A stretch of 40,231 bases of DNA from HGM04593 sp045634085 (GCA_045634085.1 JAZQZM010000006.1:1-40231); one strand, 5' to 3'; positions 13,653 through 23,912 are shown, counted from the stretch's first letter. Numbers and translations: made by a program. Notes: generated from the sequence alone by a model not told the origin.

Positions 13653-15299
13653 ATGCTAAAAAGATTATTTGCACTGGCATTTGCAGTGTGTATTACCCTT
13701 ACAGGAACTGCACAGGAAAGCGCAGTACCATCCATTCTGCCAAAGCCCTCAAAAATACAGATGGGCAACAGCAACAGCAAGTTCGAACTCAACAGGGAGA
13801 CAAAAATCGTATGCAAGTTCGACGACAAGGAGATAAAGTCGGCACTGGCCGAACTTGACCGTTTTGCAACAGACATCTTCGGCAAGAAACTGTCAAGGAG
13901 TTCAAAGGTCAAGGAGTACAACCACATAATCATACGCCACGACGGTTCAATAAAGCCCGAGGGCTACATGCTTGACATCACACCCGAGAATATCATCATC
14001 AAGGCAGGCAATGCAGCCGGTGTATTCTACGCCGTGCAGACACTCAAGCAGATTGTCCCTGTACAGGCATACGAAACACCGCTTGACCTTGAGAAGGTGA
14101 AACTTCCACTGATGAAGGTTACCGACACACCGCACTTCGGTTACCGCGGTTTCATGCTCGACTGTTCACGCCACTTCTGGAGTGTAGAGACCGTGAAGGA
14201 GGTCATTGACATCCTTGCCCTGCACAAGATGAACCGTTTCCACTGGCACCTTACCGAGGACCAGGGCTGGCGCATTGAGATAAAGAAGTATCCGCTGCTC
14301 ACCGAAATCGGCAGCCTTCGCGAACAGACCACAACCGGACACAACGAGGGACTCGACGGCATCCCTTATGGCGGCTACTACACACAGAAGCAGATAAAGG
14401 AGATTGTAAAATATGCCCAGGAACGCTTTGTCACCATAGTTCCCGAGATTGAGATTCCCGGACACTCACTTGGTGCACTTAGTGCGTACCCATGGCTGGG
14501 ATGCGAGGGCGAGAAGGGCAACTACAAGACTTGGGCTTATTGGGGTGTATCGAAGCAGATTGCATGCGCCGGACGCGAGAGCACATTCAAGTTCTGGGAG
14601 GACGTATTGTCCGAGGTCATGGACCTTTTCCCCGGCGAATACATACACATTGGCGGCGATGAGGCTCCACGCGACATGTGGAAGGAGTGCCCCGATTGCC
14701 AGAAACGCATCAAGGAGAACAACCTCAACAGCGAGGCCGAACTGCAGTCATACGTCAACAACAGAATCGAGAAGTTCCTCAATGCCCATGGCCGCAAACT
14801 CATCGGTTGGGACGAGATTCTTGAGGGCGGAGTGAGCCAGGGTGCGACCATCATGTCATGGCGCGGAACCGAGGGCGGCATTGCTGCCGCAAAGAAGGGC
14901 AACACCGTAATCATGACCCCCGGTAGCTACTGCTACCTCGATTACCGCCAGACGACCGACCGCAAGGACGAGCTCGACAGCAACGGCAGCTATGTCCCAT
15001 TGCGCAAGTCATACTCATTCAACCCGTACGACCAGTTAAACAAGGATGAGCACAAATATATCCTCGGCGTTCAGGGCAACCTGTGGACCGAGTATGTAAC
15101 TACCCCAATGCAGCTGCAGTACAAGGCTCTGCCACGTCTTGGCGCCATCGCCGAGATTGGCTGGAGCAACCCCGACCCAGCCACAAAGGATGTAGAGGAG
15201 TTCATTGGTCGCGCAAAGGAACTTGCACGCTATTACAGTGTATTCGGCTGGAGCTTCGGCCGCCACTTCTACGAGGATGGCGTACAGGTAGGCTGGTAA
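13653..15299 (+). CDS. secreted GH20 beta-N-acetylhexosaminidase
   Basis: A 548-residue protein with a signal peptide (about 1-20, ending TGTAQ). Residues ~25-155 are the GH20b-like N-terminal domain. From ~160 comes the TIM-barrel domain: YRGFMLDCSRHF, NRFHWHLTEDQGWRIEIK, PEIEIPGH and the catalytic pair Asp336-Glu337 in HIGGDEAP, with a conserved W-x-E near the end (GNLWTEYV). It removes terminal beta-linked GlcNAc or GalNAc, likely in the periplasm, by substrate-assisted catalysis. It ends without the GKKVLVK tail found in the two bigger enzymes here. Divergent from the ROK kinase, followed by a terminator and the esterase/sialidase gene. Confidence 0.93.
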   Translation: MLKRLFALAFAVCITLTGTAQESAVPSILPKPSKIQMGNSNSKFELNRETKIVCKFDDKEIKSALAELDRFATDIFGKKLSRSSKVKEYNHIIIRHDGSIKPEGYMLDITPENIIIKAGNAAGVFYAVQTLKQIVPVQAYETPLDLEKVKLPLMKVTDTPHFGYRGFMLDCSRHFWSVETVKEVIDILALHKMNRFHWHLTEDQGWRIEIKKYPLLTEIGSLREQTTTGHNEGLDGIPYGGYYTQKQIKEIVKYAQERFVTIVPEIEIPGHSLGALSAYPWLGCEGEKGNYKTWAYWGVSKQIACAGRESTFKFWEDVLSEVMDLFPGEYIHIGGDEAPRDMWKECPDCQKRIKENNLNSEAELQSYVNNRIEKFLNAHGRKLIGWDEILEGGVSQGATIMSWRGTEGGIAAAKKGNTVIMTPGSYCYLDYRQTTDRKDELDSNGSYVPLRKSYSFNPYDQLNKDEHKYILGVQGNLWTEYVTTPMQLQYKALPRLGAIAEIGWSNPDPATKDVEEFIGRAKELARYYSVFGWSFGRHFYEDGVQVGW

Positions 15300-15393
15300 C
15301 AGCGTACATGTTTAGCCTATTTACGCTAAGCAAATTATAACATATACAACAACAGAATTATTTTATTAAGCATTAAATAATTTTAAGAAAAAT

Positions 15394-15424
15394 AATAGAG
15401 ACTTGTTAATGGCAAGTCTCTATT
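15394..15424 (+). terminator. rho-independent terminator after the first GH20 gene
   Basis: 12-bp arms (15394-15405 and 15413-15424) enclose a 7-nt loop and run into TTTT. The tail of this terminator overlaps the presumed -33 region of the next promoter. Confidence 0.8.
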
Positions 15425-15452
15425 TTTGTAGGCACATAAAACTTTAATTTTG
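15425..15452 (+). promoter_or_regulatory. promoter of the esterase/sialidase gene
   Basis: TAATTTTG at 15445-15452 is a perfect TAnnTTTG box, 36 nt before the ATG at 15489. TTTG at 15425-15428 could be the -33 element, though the 16-nt spacing is shorter than usual. Confidence 0.5.
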
Positions 15453-15488
15453 AATAATTTTATAAACAGACAACTAACCACAATTTTC

Positions 15489-18400
15489 ATGATGAAAAAA
15501 TTTACGACATTCCTGTGCCTGTTGTTACTGGCAGCAGTCACATTTGCCGATGAGCCGTTCCGCAATCACCGTTACGACTCGTTCAAGGTACTTGCTCCCC
15601 AGGATGGAAGCATTGTATTCATAGGCAACAGTATTACCGACATGCATTGCTGGCCCGAGGCTTTCAAGACATCGGACGGAAACTATCTGCCCATTGTTAA
15701 CCGAGGCAACTCGGGCACATACTCTACCGAGCAGAGCAACAATCTCGAGAGTTATATTGCGGGCAAGCCCAAGAAAGTGTTCATGATGATAGGCACTAAC
15801 GACATCGCCACATCGGGCGGGCTCAACTTCAGTGGCGAGCAGGTTCTGCAGTATGTAAAGAGCATCGTAGAACGCATCCATGCACGTTCACCACAGACAA
15901 AGATCTATCTCTACAGCATTCTCAACAACAAGACAAGCAACCGTGTAGAGGCTACATGGCTGCACACAAACGAGATTGTGAAGAACTACGTAGAGACTAA
16001 GAATGTCGAGTGGCTCACATACATTGACCTTTATGACAAACTCACAGGCGTTGCACAGGGCGGCGTTTGGAGCTATGACAATCTTCACCTCACAGCAGCT
16101 GCCTACAAGGTATGGTGCGAGACAATCTGCCAGTACCTGCAGGAGGGCGAAGAGTACACCGTTTCAACAGTGTACCCCGAGAATACATCATCGGTTCAGG
16201 CAAACGGCGGACTTGGCAGCGCACACGGCATGCGTGCCACATACTTCAGCATGATGCCGATAAGCAATGACGACGTGCTTGTATTCGGTGACGAATTCAT
16301 CAAGAACGGCGAGTGGCAGGAGCTGCTCGGCAACCTCAACGTCAAGAACCGCGGTACAGGCTGGGGCTATGGCGGCGACATCGCAACCACAAGCAAGCTT
16401 GTTGATGCCACATATGCAAACACCGGCGTGGAGAAGAAGGATGCAAAAGCAATCTTCATCTACACAGGTACAGGCGACTGCAACGGCAACACCGACATTG
16501 CAACAGTAAAGAGTAACTACAAGGCTCTCGTTGACAAGGTAGCGCAGGAGTCACCGACATCAAAAATTTACCTGATGGCTCTATGCCCTACAAACAATGC
16601 CACAACAAACACATCGCGCATTGCTGCGTTGAACAGCTACATGCAGAGCATTGCTACAGGCAACATCCGTTATGTAGACACATACACTCCAATGCTAAAC
16701 GGCAATGTTGCCAACACAAAGTATTTCTACCCAAGCAACTACCTTGGCGGTTTGGGATATGTTGTGATGGCAAATGCAATGAAGGATGCCCTGAAGGCTG
16801 ATTTCCCCAATGATACATATACTGTAATAAGCGAGGCTGATGCCGAGGTGCGCTATGCACAGGCAACACTGCGCAACACCCTTTCACAGGCCATTGCTCA
16901 AGGTCTTACGATGGAACGCGGTACAGCTATGGGACAGTACGACCCGGAGAAACTTGATGCATTCAATGCCGAACTTGAGAATGCATATGCACTGCTCGCC
17001 AAGGACAACATCACCGAGGGCGAAGTCACTGCGCTTGTAAACCGCCTGAACTCATCTATTGAGGGTGCACTTGTAATGCCAAAGGCAAGTACTGCCAATG
17101 AGGAGTTCTGGTATCAGATAACATCACTGCGCAGCCCCAACCTCTTCATCAGCGCCGAGGGCGAGGCTACAGGCGTTGTGGGCAAGGAAAACACCGCAAC
17201 ATCGGCTGTATCAATGTGGAAGTTCGTTGACCGTGGCGACAACACATACGACATCGTGAACCGCCTGTATGGTTCATACCTGAGCCCTGTTGCAAGCTAC
17301 AATACACAGATTACAACAACCAAGAGCAAGCCTGCAAACGGCTGGACAGTAAGTTATGGCAACACACCTTCGTACTACATCATCTCATCGGGTGATGTCC
17401 AGTTGAACCAGACAGGCTCGGGACAAAGCTACAAGCTCTACAACTGGAGTAACAGCGCCACATTGGGCAGCGACCGCAGCGACACAGGCTGCCAGCTCTC
17501 AATAACCGAGGCTGCAGAACTTGCAGAACAGCCCTCTACAATTACATATACTGTTGACAAGACGAACGGAGCTCTCTACCGCGGTACATCGGCCAACCAG
17601 AACTGGAACAACGTATGGAAGAGCAACGCTACTCCACAGTTGCAGTTCGGTTGCGGTACAATCAACAACATGAACTGGCAGGGCAACAACGTGCAGATGA
17701 TGACAGGTACAGCAGGTAGCTCAGCATATGCTATCACGCCTCCTGCGGGATATGTGATCACCGAGTACAGTTTCACATTTGCCAACAACGGACACAACAC
17801 AGGCCTTACCCTCACAATGGACAACGGTAAGGTGTATACCACATCTACCACAGCACAGACCATCAGCGCCAAAGCACAGAAGGCAAGCAGCGTATCGTTC
17901 GTACTCGCCGGCAGCAACGGCAACGGTGTCGTGCTGACAGACTTTACGGTAAAAATCAAGGAGGACAAGATTGAGGGTCCTTCAATCAGCACCGAAGGCG
18001 ATGAGCACTGGTACTACATTACAAGCGCATCAACCAAGGCATACTGCGCCGGCAAGGTAATCTACTACGACGGCGACATGGAGAAACTCCGCTTTGGCGA
18101 CAAGACATTCAGCGCCGACCGCGTATGGAGCTTCTGGGAGAAGAACGGCAAGATAGCCATCAAGAACTACAAGGGCGAGTACTTCGGTACAGCAGGTTCA
18201 GGCACAGGTGGCAGCACATCGTTCGGTGTTGTAGACACCCCTAATCATATCTACAATATCCAGAGCTCATACGGATTCTTCATCATCAAGGACAACGCAG
18301 TAGAATTGCACGCACAGGAGGCCAACAGCGTCATCGTACGTTGGGCAGCGGAAGCTAACGGAGCATCACTGTGGCGTTTCGACGAGGTAGACACAAGCAA

Positions 18401-20141
18401 CGCCATGGCCGAATTCTCATCATCAAACGTTGTACAGGGCAAGGTGAGCACAGGTATCGGCAACACCGACCAGCCAATCGTGCGTTCAACAATACGCATC
18501 AGCGGCCTTGAGGGCGACGTTGAGTTCCAGGGCGTGAAGGGTGCTTTTGTAGGAAGCAACAAGAACGACATCACAAACGTAAAGGCATATTTTGCGACCA
18601 ACTCACGCGAGCTGTTCGTTGACCCCGACAAGAAGATGACATGGCGCGAGGAGAACGGCGAGCAGTTCGGCGAGACAGTCACACTTGCAGCCGACGGTAC
18701 ATTCACCATAACCGGCAACAAGACCCTGGTTCCAGGCGACCACTACCTGTGGATTACATATGACATTGCCGAGACAGCCAAGGAGGGCAATACCGTGGAT
18801 GCGAAGATTACAGCATACACAATCGACGGCAAAGAGGTAACTGAGACCAACGGCAACCCGGCACACAGCGTTACTGTATTCCTTTCAGAGGGTGCAGTGC
18901 TTATGCCAATGGACAAGGGTTCACTCTACTACCGCATTCCTGCTATCACAGTGACAAAGGACGGCAAGCGTCTTGTGACACTCACCGATGACCGCAAGCA
19001 GCACAATAGTGACCTCCCAAGCCACTGTTACCTTGTTGCGCAGTACTCCGAGGACAACGGCCGCACATGGAGTGACCCTGTGACAGTTGCAGGTACTGCA
19101 GAGAGAGGCGGCAACTACGGTCATGGCGATGCGTCAATCGTGACAAACCGCGAGAACGGCGAGATTGTGGGTATCATGACAAGTGCCGGAACATACGGCC
19201 ACGGTTTCTTCGCCGGTACAGCAGCCGAGCCTCCACGCTGGAAAACAATTACCAGCCGCGACGGCGGTCTCACATGGGAAACACCTGTTGACCACACCGA
19301 TGACCTCTTTGGCGCAAACTGCTCTAACCCTAAGACAAACACTTGGAAGAGTGGATTCTCGGGCTCAGGTGCAGCACTGCAGAAGCGTGACGGAACACTT
19401 GTTTCAAGTTTCGTGAACCGCCAGGCCGACAACAGCCAGCACTTCTACTTCTTCATGAGCAAGGACGGCGGACAGAACTGGTACGTAAGCGGTACAAGCG
19501 GTACAAGCGGTGCCGACGAGCCAAAGACACTTGAGCGCAACAATGGCGACCTTGCCATCAGCGTACGTGCAAACGGCTACAACTACTACAACTACACATC
19601 GAACGACGGTGAAACATGGCACTTGCCTTCACAGACCCGCTTCACAAGCGGTATCTCGGGCAACGCATGCGACGGCGAGTATATGGTATGGTGTTCAACT
19701 GTTGAGGGCAACCCATGGGACATCGCGTTCCAGACATTGCCTAACAGCAGCAGCCGACAGAATGTGAGCATCGCACTCTCAACCGACGAGGGCGCAACAT
19801 TCGGCACGCCAAAGACCATCTGCCCCATCGGCTCGGCCTACAGTGCAGCCGTAGTGCTCCCCGACGGAACACTGGGTGTATACTATGAGGAGAACGGCGT
19901 GTTCGGTGGTTTCACAATGCGTTTCGTACGTTTCTCACTCGACTGGGCAAGTAACGGCACATACAAGTTCACCGAGGATGCTCCATTCTACCCCATCAAG
20001 TCGACCAACCCGACTGCGATTGAGGAGGTGAAAACTGAAAGCGGAAAGGTGGAAGGTATCTACGATTTGCAGGGTAGAAAAGTTGACACTCCAAGCAAAG
20101 GGCTGTACATCATTGACGGCAAGAAAGTACTTGTAAAGTAA
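15489..20141 (+). CDS. multidomain SGNH esterase / GH33 sialidase with C-terminal sorting-like tail
   Basis: About 1550 residues; signal peptide 1-20 (start at ATG 15489 or 15492; the open frame upstream lacks a signal). Domains: SGNH hydrolase 1 (Ser48 in GNSITD, GTNDIA near 102-107, DNLH near 197-200), a second SGNH-like domain (~260-440) where the nucleophile block reads GDEF so Ser is missing, a helical FIVAR-like region (~455-535), beta-rich modules with Trp/Tyr (~540-970), a BNR-associated N-terminal domain (~985-1130), then a GH33 sialidase from ~1140 with YRIPAI and Asp boxes (SEDNGRTW, SRDGGLTW, SKDGGQNW, STDEGATF). It ends GIYDLQGRKV...GKKVLVK. Predicted to remove O-acetyl groups and sialic acid from host glycans. 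The next gene is another sialate esterase. Confidence 0.9.
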   Translation: MMKKFTTFLCLLLLAAVTFADEPFRNHRYDSFKVLAPQDGSIVFIGNSITDMHCWPEAFKTSDGNYLPIVNRGNSGTYSTEQSNNLESYIAGKPKKVFMMIGTNDIATSGGLNFSGEQVLQYVKSIVERIHARSPQTKIYLYSILNNKTSNRVEATWLHTNEIVKNYVETKNVEWLTYIDLYDKLTGVAQGGVWSYDNLHLTAAAYKVWCETICQYLQEGEEYTVSTVYPENTSSVQANGGLGSAHGMRATYFSMMPISNDDVLVFGDEFIKNGEWQELLGNLNVKNRGTGWGYGGDIATTSKLVDATYANTGVEKKDAKAIFIYTGTGDCNGNTDIATVKSNYKALVDKVAQESPTSKIYLMALCPTNNATTNTSRIAALNSYMQSIATGNIRYVDTYTPMLNGNVANTKYFYPSNYLGGLGYVVMANAMKDALKADFPNDTYTVISEADAEVRYAQATLRNTLSQAIAQGLTMERGTAMGQYDPEKLDAFNAELENAYALLAKDNITEGEVTALVNRLNSSIEGALVMPKASTANEEFWYQITSLRSPNLFISAEGEATGVVGKENTATSAVSMWKFVDRGDNTYDIVNRLYGSYLSPVASYNTQITTTKSKPANGWTVSYGNTPSYYIISSGDVQLNQTGSGQSYKLYNWSNSATLGSDRSDTGCQLSITEAAELAEQPSTITYTVDKTNGALYRGTSANQNWNNVWKSNATPQLQFGCGTINNMNWQGNNVQMMTGTAGSSAYAITPPAGYVITEYSFTFANNGHNTGLTLTMDNGKVYTTSTTAQTISAKAQKASSVSFVLAGSNGNGVVLTDFTVKIKEDKIEGPSISTEGDEHWYYITSASTKAYCAGKVIYYDGDMEKLRFGDKTFSADRVWSFWEKNGKIAIKNYKGEYFGTAGSGTGGSTSFGVVDTPNHIYNIQSSYGFFIIKDNAVELHAQEANSVIVRWAAEANGASLWRFDEVDTSNAMAEFSSSNVVQGKVSTGIGNTDQPIVRSTIRISGLEGDVEFQGVKGAFVGSNKNDITNVKAYFATNSRELFVDPDKKMTWREENGEQFGETVTLAADGTFTITGNKTLVPGDHYLWITYDIAETAKEGNTVDAKITAYTIDGKEVTETNGNPAHSVTVFLSEGAVLMPMDKGSLYYRIPAITVTKDGKRLVTLTDDRKQHNSDLPSHCYLVAQYSEDNGRTWSDPVTVAGTAERGGNYGHGDASIVTNRENGEIVGIMTSAGTYGHGFFAGTAAEPPRWKTITSRDGGLTWETPVDHTDDLFGANCSNPKTNTWKSGFSGSGAALQKRDGTLVSSFVNRQADNSQHFYFFMSKDGGQNWYVSGTSGTSGADEPKTLERNNGDLAISVRANGYNYYNYTSNDGETWHLPSQTRFTSGISGNACDGEYMVWCSTVEGNPWDIAFQTLPNSSSRQNVSIALSTDEGATFGTPKTICPIGSAYSAAVVLPDGTLGVYYEENGVFGGFTMRFVRFSLDWASNGTYKFTEDAPFYPIKSTNPTAIEEVKTESGKVEGIYDLQGRKVDTPSKGLYIIDGKKVLVK

Positions 20142-20170
20142 ATGACACACGATAAAAGAAGTTAACCAAA

Positions 20171-20403
20171 AGTGGGCGACCCAAAAGAAAAACGGGACGC
20201 CCACTCTTGTCATGAGGTTGAATAAAAAAAGTTATTTTTTAGGTGTGCGAAGCCTGAAAAAACGGAACCGACGCTGCACGCGAGAGCAGAGAATGCTTGC
20301 ATTCTATGCCGAGCAGCGAGGAGGAAAAGCCACTTTAGTGGATTAATTTACTAAGCGTAAATGAGCATTTTGAGGGCAAGCACAACAACAAAAGAGCCTT
20401 TTT
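20171..20403 (+). repeat. ~230-bp dispersed intergenic repeat, copy 1
   Basis: Near-identical in order and sequence to 40014-40231, with small indels. It opens with a hairpin (AGTGGGCG, CCC ... GGG, CGCCCACT; 20171-20201) followed by a T-rich stretch that may terminate the sialidase transcript, and ends around a CAAAAGAGCCTTTTT motif. Copy 1 contains a 45-codon frame from ATG 20212 that is broken in copy 2, so the element is probably non-coding. It fills most of the 354-nt gap between the sialidase and esterase genes. Confidence 0.8.
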
Positions 20404-20495
20404 AGTCATCCTCTCTTTTTTTATGTATGCTCAACAACAAATCCAAAATAAAAGCCTATATTCGCAATTCATAATGTAAAAACAAGCAGTAATCA

Positions 20496-22571
20496 ATGAA
20501 AAGAGTTTTACTTGCCCTGTTGTTGGCATTGCCACTGATTGCCACAGCACAGGAAAAGAAAAAAGTTGCCTGCATCGGCAACAGTGTGACATACGGTTAC
20601 GGGCACAAGACACCGGGCGAGACATCGTACCCCAGCCAGCTGCAGCAGTTGCTTGGCGAAGGTTACGAGGTACGCAACTTCGGGCACTCAGGCGCTACCC
20701 TTTTGAGCAAGGGACACCGCCCTTACATAAACCTGCCCGAGTACAAGGCTGCGCTTGAGTTCGCACCCGACATTGCTGTCATCCACTTGGGACTGAACGA
20801 TACCGACCCGCGCAACTGGCCCAACTACCGCGATGAGTTCTATGGCGATTACATAAACATCATCAAAGCTTTGCGCGAGGCAAACCCGGCTGTTGACGTC
20901 TATGTATGCCGTATGACCCCAATATTCCATTGGCACCGCCGTTTCAAGAGTGGAACACGCGACTGGTACTGGCAGATACAGGAACTCATCCCGGCAATTG
21001 CCGAATGGGACAACCTTGAGATTATTGACCTTAGACGTTATCTCTACAACCGCCCGGACCTGATGCCCGACGCCCTTCACCCCAATGCCGAGGGAGCCGG
21101 TATCATAGCCAAGCAGGTATACTCGGCAATAACCGATGACTTCGGCGGCCTGTCAATGCCGGCAATCTACAGCGACAACATGGTAATCCAGCGTGGCAAA
21201 CCTTTTGTCGTAAAAGGTACGGCAAACACCGGTGACAAGGTAACCGTAAAACTCGGCAAGCATAAGATAAAAGCACAAACAAACGACCGTGGCGAATGGG
21301 AAGTGACCTTTGACCCCATGCCGGCCGACGGCAAGTGCTACACAATGACCGTTGAGTGCGGCAAGGAGAAAATCACATACAAGAATGTAGTTGTTGGCGA
21401 GGTGTGGTTATGTTCGGGACAGTCTAACATGGCATTCATGGTAAAGGAGAGCTCACACAAGGAGCAGAGCCTTGCAAACATGGAGGGCAAGGACATACGC
21501 CTCTACGACATGAAACCGCGCGTGCTTACAAACAACATTGCGTGGGATTCCATAGACCTTGTAAGGCTCAACAACCACGACTACTACCTGCCCACTACAT
21601 GGCAGTTGCAGGACAAGGAGAACGTAAGTGGTTTCTCGGCCGTCGCATACCACTTCGGAGCCATGCTTGCCGACTCGCTTGGCGTCCCTGTGGGACTCAT
21701 ATGCAACGCCGTGGGCGGTGCGCCTGCCGAGGCATTCATCGACCGCAAGACACTCGAGTTCCACCCCGTGCTTGTAGACATATTATATAACTGGAAAGAG
21801 AATGACATGATACAGGACTGGTGCCGTGGCCGTGCGAAGCAGAACATTGCCAAGAACAGCAACAACCAGCAGCGCCACCCATATGAGCCATGCTATCTCT
21901 ACGAGACCGGCATTATGCCCATTGCCCACTACCCCATTAAAGGAGCAATATGGTATCAGGGCGAGTCGAACGCACATAACGTTGAACTGCACGAGGTTAT
22001 TTTCCCGACACTCATTGACAGCTGGCGCAGGACATGGAACGATGAGGAAATGCCGTTCTACTTTGTCCAGCTCTCAAGTATCAACCGCCCGTCATGGCCG
22101 CACTTCCGCGACTCACAGCGACGCATGGCAGCCGGAATACAGAATTGTGACTTTGCCGTGTCAAGTGACAAGGGACACCCCACCGATGTCCATCCCAAGG
22201 AGAAAGCCCCTGTGGGCGAACGCCTTGCACGCCTTGCACTGAACCAGACATACGGTATGAGCCACGTGGCCCAGCACGGCCCGACACCAGTAAATGCAAA
22301 AAGAGTGGGCAGCAACATTGTAATTGAATTCAGCAATGCAAAGGAGTTGAAGACAAGCGACAGCCAGCCATTGCGTGGACTGGAGGTCGGTTCCATCGGA
22401 GCAATGGAGAGTGTACAGGACAAAGACATCAGAATTGAGGAGAACCGCATCATCATTGAAATATGCGGGACTGTACAGCGCGTGCGCTACGCATGGAAAC
22501 CCTACACCGATGCCAACCTTGTGAACGAAGCAGGCCTCCCGGCAAGCACGTTTGAAATTACCGTAGAATAA
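20496..22571 (+). CDS. two-domain sialate O-acetylesterase
   Basis: A 691-residue secreted enzyme; signal peptide 1-18 (LPLIATAQ). Residues 22-215 form an SGNH/GDSL domain with Ser30 in GNSVTYGYG, HLGLNDTD and D-A-L-H-P-N near 190. Residues ~225-690 form a sialate O-acetylesterase (SASA-type) domain with the nucleophile Ser310 in CSGQSNM, plus AIWYQGESNAHN and DVHPKEK. Such paired-domain enzymes remove O-acetyl groups from sialic acid, which otherwise slow sialidases. It follows the esterase/sialidase gene on the same strand but is separated by a repeat element, so it may have its own promoter. The last codons form one arm of a 25-bp palindrome. Confidence 0.9.
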   Translation: MKRVLLALLLALPLIATAQEKKKVACIGNSVTYGYGHKTPGETSYPSQLQQLLGEGYEVRNFGHSGATLLSKGHRPYINLPEYKAALEFAPDIAVIHLGLNDTDPRNWPNYRDEFYGDYINIIKALREANPAVDVYVCRMTPIFHWHRRFKSGTRDWYWQIQELIPAIAEWDNLEIIDLRRYLYNRPDLMPDALHPNAEGAGIIAKQVYSAITDDFGGLSMPAIYSDNMVIQRGKPFVVKGTANTGDKVTVKLGKHKIKAQTNDRGEWEVTFDPMPADGKCYTMTVECGKEKITYKNVVVGEVWLCSGQSNMAFMVKESSHKEQSLANMEGKDIRLYDMKPRVLTNNIAWDSIDLVRLNNHDYYLPTTWQLQDKENVSGFSAVAYHFGAMLADSLGVPVGLICNAVGGAPAEAFIDRKTLEFHPVLVDILYNWKENDMIQDWCRGRAKQNIAKNSNNQQRHPYEPCYLYETGIMPIAHYPIKGAIWYQGESNAHNVELHEVIFPTLIDSWRRTWNDEEMPFYFVQLSSINRPSWPHFRDSQRRMAAGIQNCDFAVSSDKGHPTDVHPKEKAPVGERLARLALNQTYGMSHVAQHGPTPVNAKRVGSNIVIEFSNAKELKTSDSQPLRGLEVGSIGAMESVQDKDIRIEENRIIIEICGTVQRVRYAWKPYTDANLVNEAGLPASTFEITVE

Positions 22572-22610
22572 AAAAAGGCGCTCATGCGCCTTTTTTTATT
22601 CTACGGTAAT
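22557..22610. terminator. 25-bp perfect palindrome, bidirectional terminator
   Basis: Arms 22557-22581 and 22586-22610 are perfect inverted repeats with loop TCAT. The core GGCGC/GCGCC is flanked by A7 and T7, so it can terminate both the esterase (+) and kbl (-). The outer part includes the esterase's last codons and stop. Confidence 0.85.
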
Positions 22611-23801
22611 TTACTTTATCACTCCAAGTTCCTTACCAACCTTTATGAAGGCTGCAATTGCCTTGTCAAGGTGCTCCTGCTCGTGGGCAGCAGAGAGCTG
22701 TACGCGGATACGTGCCTCGCCCTTTGGAACTACCGGGTAGTAGAAACCGGTAACGAAGATACCCTCCTGCGCCATCTTCTGCGCGAACACCTGTGACAGC
22801 GGAGCATCATAGAGCATCACCGCACAGATAGCCGACTGGGTAGGCTTGATGTCGAAACCGGCAGCCAGCATCTTGTCGCGGAAATAGTTCACGTTATTCT
22901 GCAATTTAGTGTGGAGTTCGTCACTCTCGGCAAGCATCTTGAACACCTCAATTGAAGCACCGACAACCGAAGGTGGCAATGAGTTTGAGAAGAGGTAAGG
23001 ACGTGAACGCTGGCGGAGCATGTCGATAATCTCCTTGCGACCGGTTGTAAAGCCACCCACAGCACCACCGAACGCCTTGCCCAGTGTACCGGTGAAGATA
23101 TCCACGCGACCGTAGCAGCCGAACTGCTCGGCAACGCCATGGCCTGTAGCACCAACGACGCCGGCTGAGTGAGACTCGTCGACCATTACAAGGGCGTCGT
23201 ACTTCTCGGCCAGGTCACATATCTTGTCCATTGGGGCAACATTACCGTCCATTGAGAAAACACCGTCGGTAACGATTATACGGTAACGCTGTGCCTGAGC
23301 CTCCTGCAGGCAACGTTCAAGGTCGGCCATGTCGGCGTTGGCATAGCGGTAGCGCTGAGCCTTGCAAAGACGCACACCGTCAATGATTGAAGCATGGTTC
23401 AAAGAGTCGGAGATGATGGCATCCTCGGCTGTGAACAGAGGTTCAAACAGACCGCCGTTGGCATCGAAACAGGCCGCATAAAGAATTGTATCCTCAGTCT
23501 TGAAATAGTCGGCAATCGCCTTCTCAAGAGTCTTGTGATAGTCCTGTGTACCGCAGATGAAACGCACCGATGACATACCGAAGCCACGTGCCTCCATTGC
23601 CTCCTGCGCAGCCTTCATCAGGCGTGGGTTGTTCGACAGGCCAAGATAGTTGTTGGCACAGAAGTTGAGAGCCTTGGAACCATCCTCAAGAGTAATCTCG
23701 GCAAACTGTTGCGATGCGATGTTTCGTTCTCTCTTGTAAAGACCGGCCTCGTCAATGGCAGCCAGTTCGTTCTGCAAATGCTGTTGGAATTTTCCGTACA
23801 T
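22611..23801 (-). CDS. kbl: 2-amino-3-ketobutyrate CoA ligase (glycine C-acetyltransferase)
   Basis: A 396-residue PLP enzyme of the alpha-oxoamine synthase family. Seen motifs: NFCANNYLGLSNNPRL near the N-terminus, GTQDYHKTLE, VDESHSAGVVG for the PLP-binding Asp, and FTGTLGKAFGG with the Schiff-base lysine. Length and pattern fit Kbl: it splits 2-amino-3-ketobutyrate with CoA into glycine and acetyl-CoA. The divergent neighbour is an SDR-type threonine dehydrogenase that makes its substrate, so the pair forms the threonine-to-glycine route. ATG at 23801. Other oxoamine synthases (BioF, serine palmitoyltransferase) are less likely given the partner gene. Confidence 0.92.
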   Translation of the reverse strand: MYGKFQQHLQNELAAIDEAGLYKRERNIASQQFAEITLEDGSKALNFCANNYLGLSNNPRLMKAAQEAMEARGFGMSSVRFICGTQDYHKTLEKAIADYFKTEDTILYAACFDANGGLFEPLFTAEDAIISDSLNHASIIDGVRLCKAQRYRYANADMADLERCLQEAQAQRYRIIVTDGVFSMDGNVAPMDKICDLAEKYDALVMVDESHSAGVVGATGHGVAEQFGCYGRVDIFTGTLGKAFGGAVGGFTTGRKEIIDMLRQRSRPYLFSNSLPPSVVGASIEVFKMLAESDELHTKLQNNVNYFRDKMLAAGFDIKPTQSAICAVMLYDAPLSQVFAQKMAQEGIFVTGFYYPVVPKGEARIRVQLSAAHEQEHLDKAIAAFIKVGKELGVIK

Positions 23802-23846
23802 AATTAGTGTATTTTATATTTGTAACATTATTCCGTTTATTGAAAG

Positions 23847-23877
23847 CAAATGTACCCTTTTATCAAAGAAGTCGCAA
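23847..23877 (-). promoter_or_regulatory. kbl promoter
   Basis: On the minus strand TACATTTG (23854-23847) matches TAnnTTTG exactly; TTGC at 23877-23874 is 19 nt upstream. The ATG is 45 nt beyond the box. Confidence 0.6.
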
Positions 23878-23912
23878 CATATGCTTAGGAAAATTTCTCT
23901 TTTTATGTAAAA

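Noticed and set aside
20212..20349. 45-codon ORF (MRLNKKSYF...) inside the dispersed repeat
   Set aside because: Copy 2 lacks the ATG and has an early in-frame stop, so the frame is not conserved.
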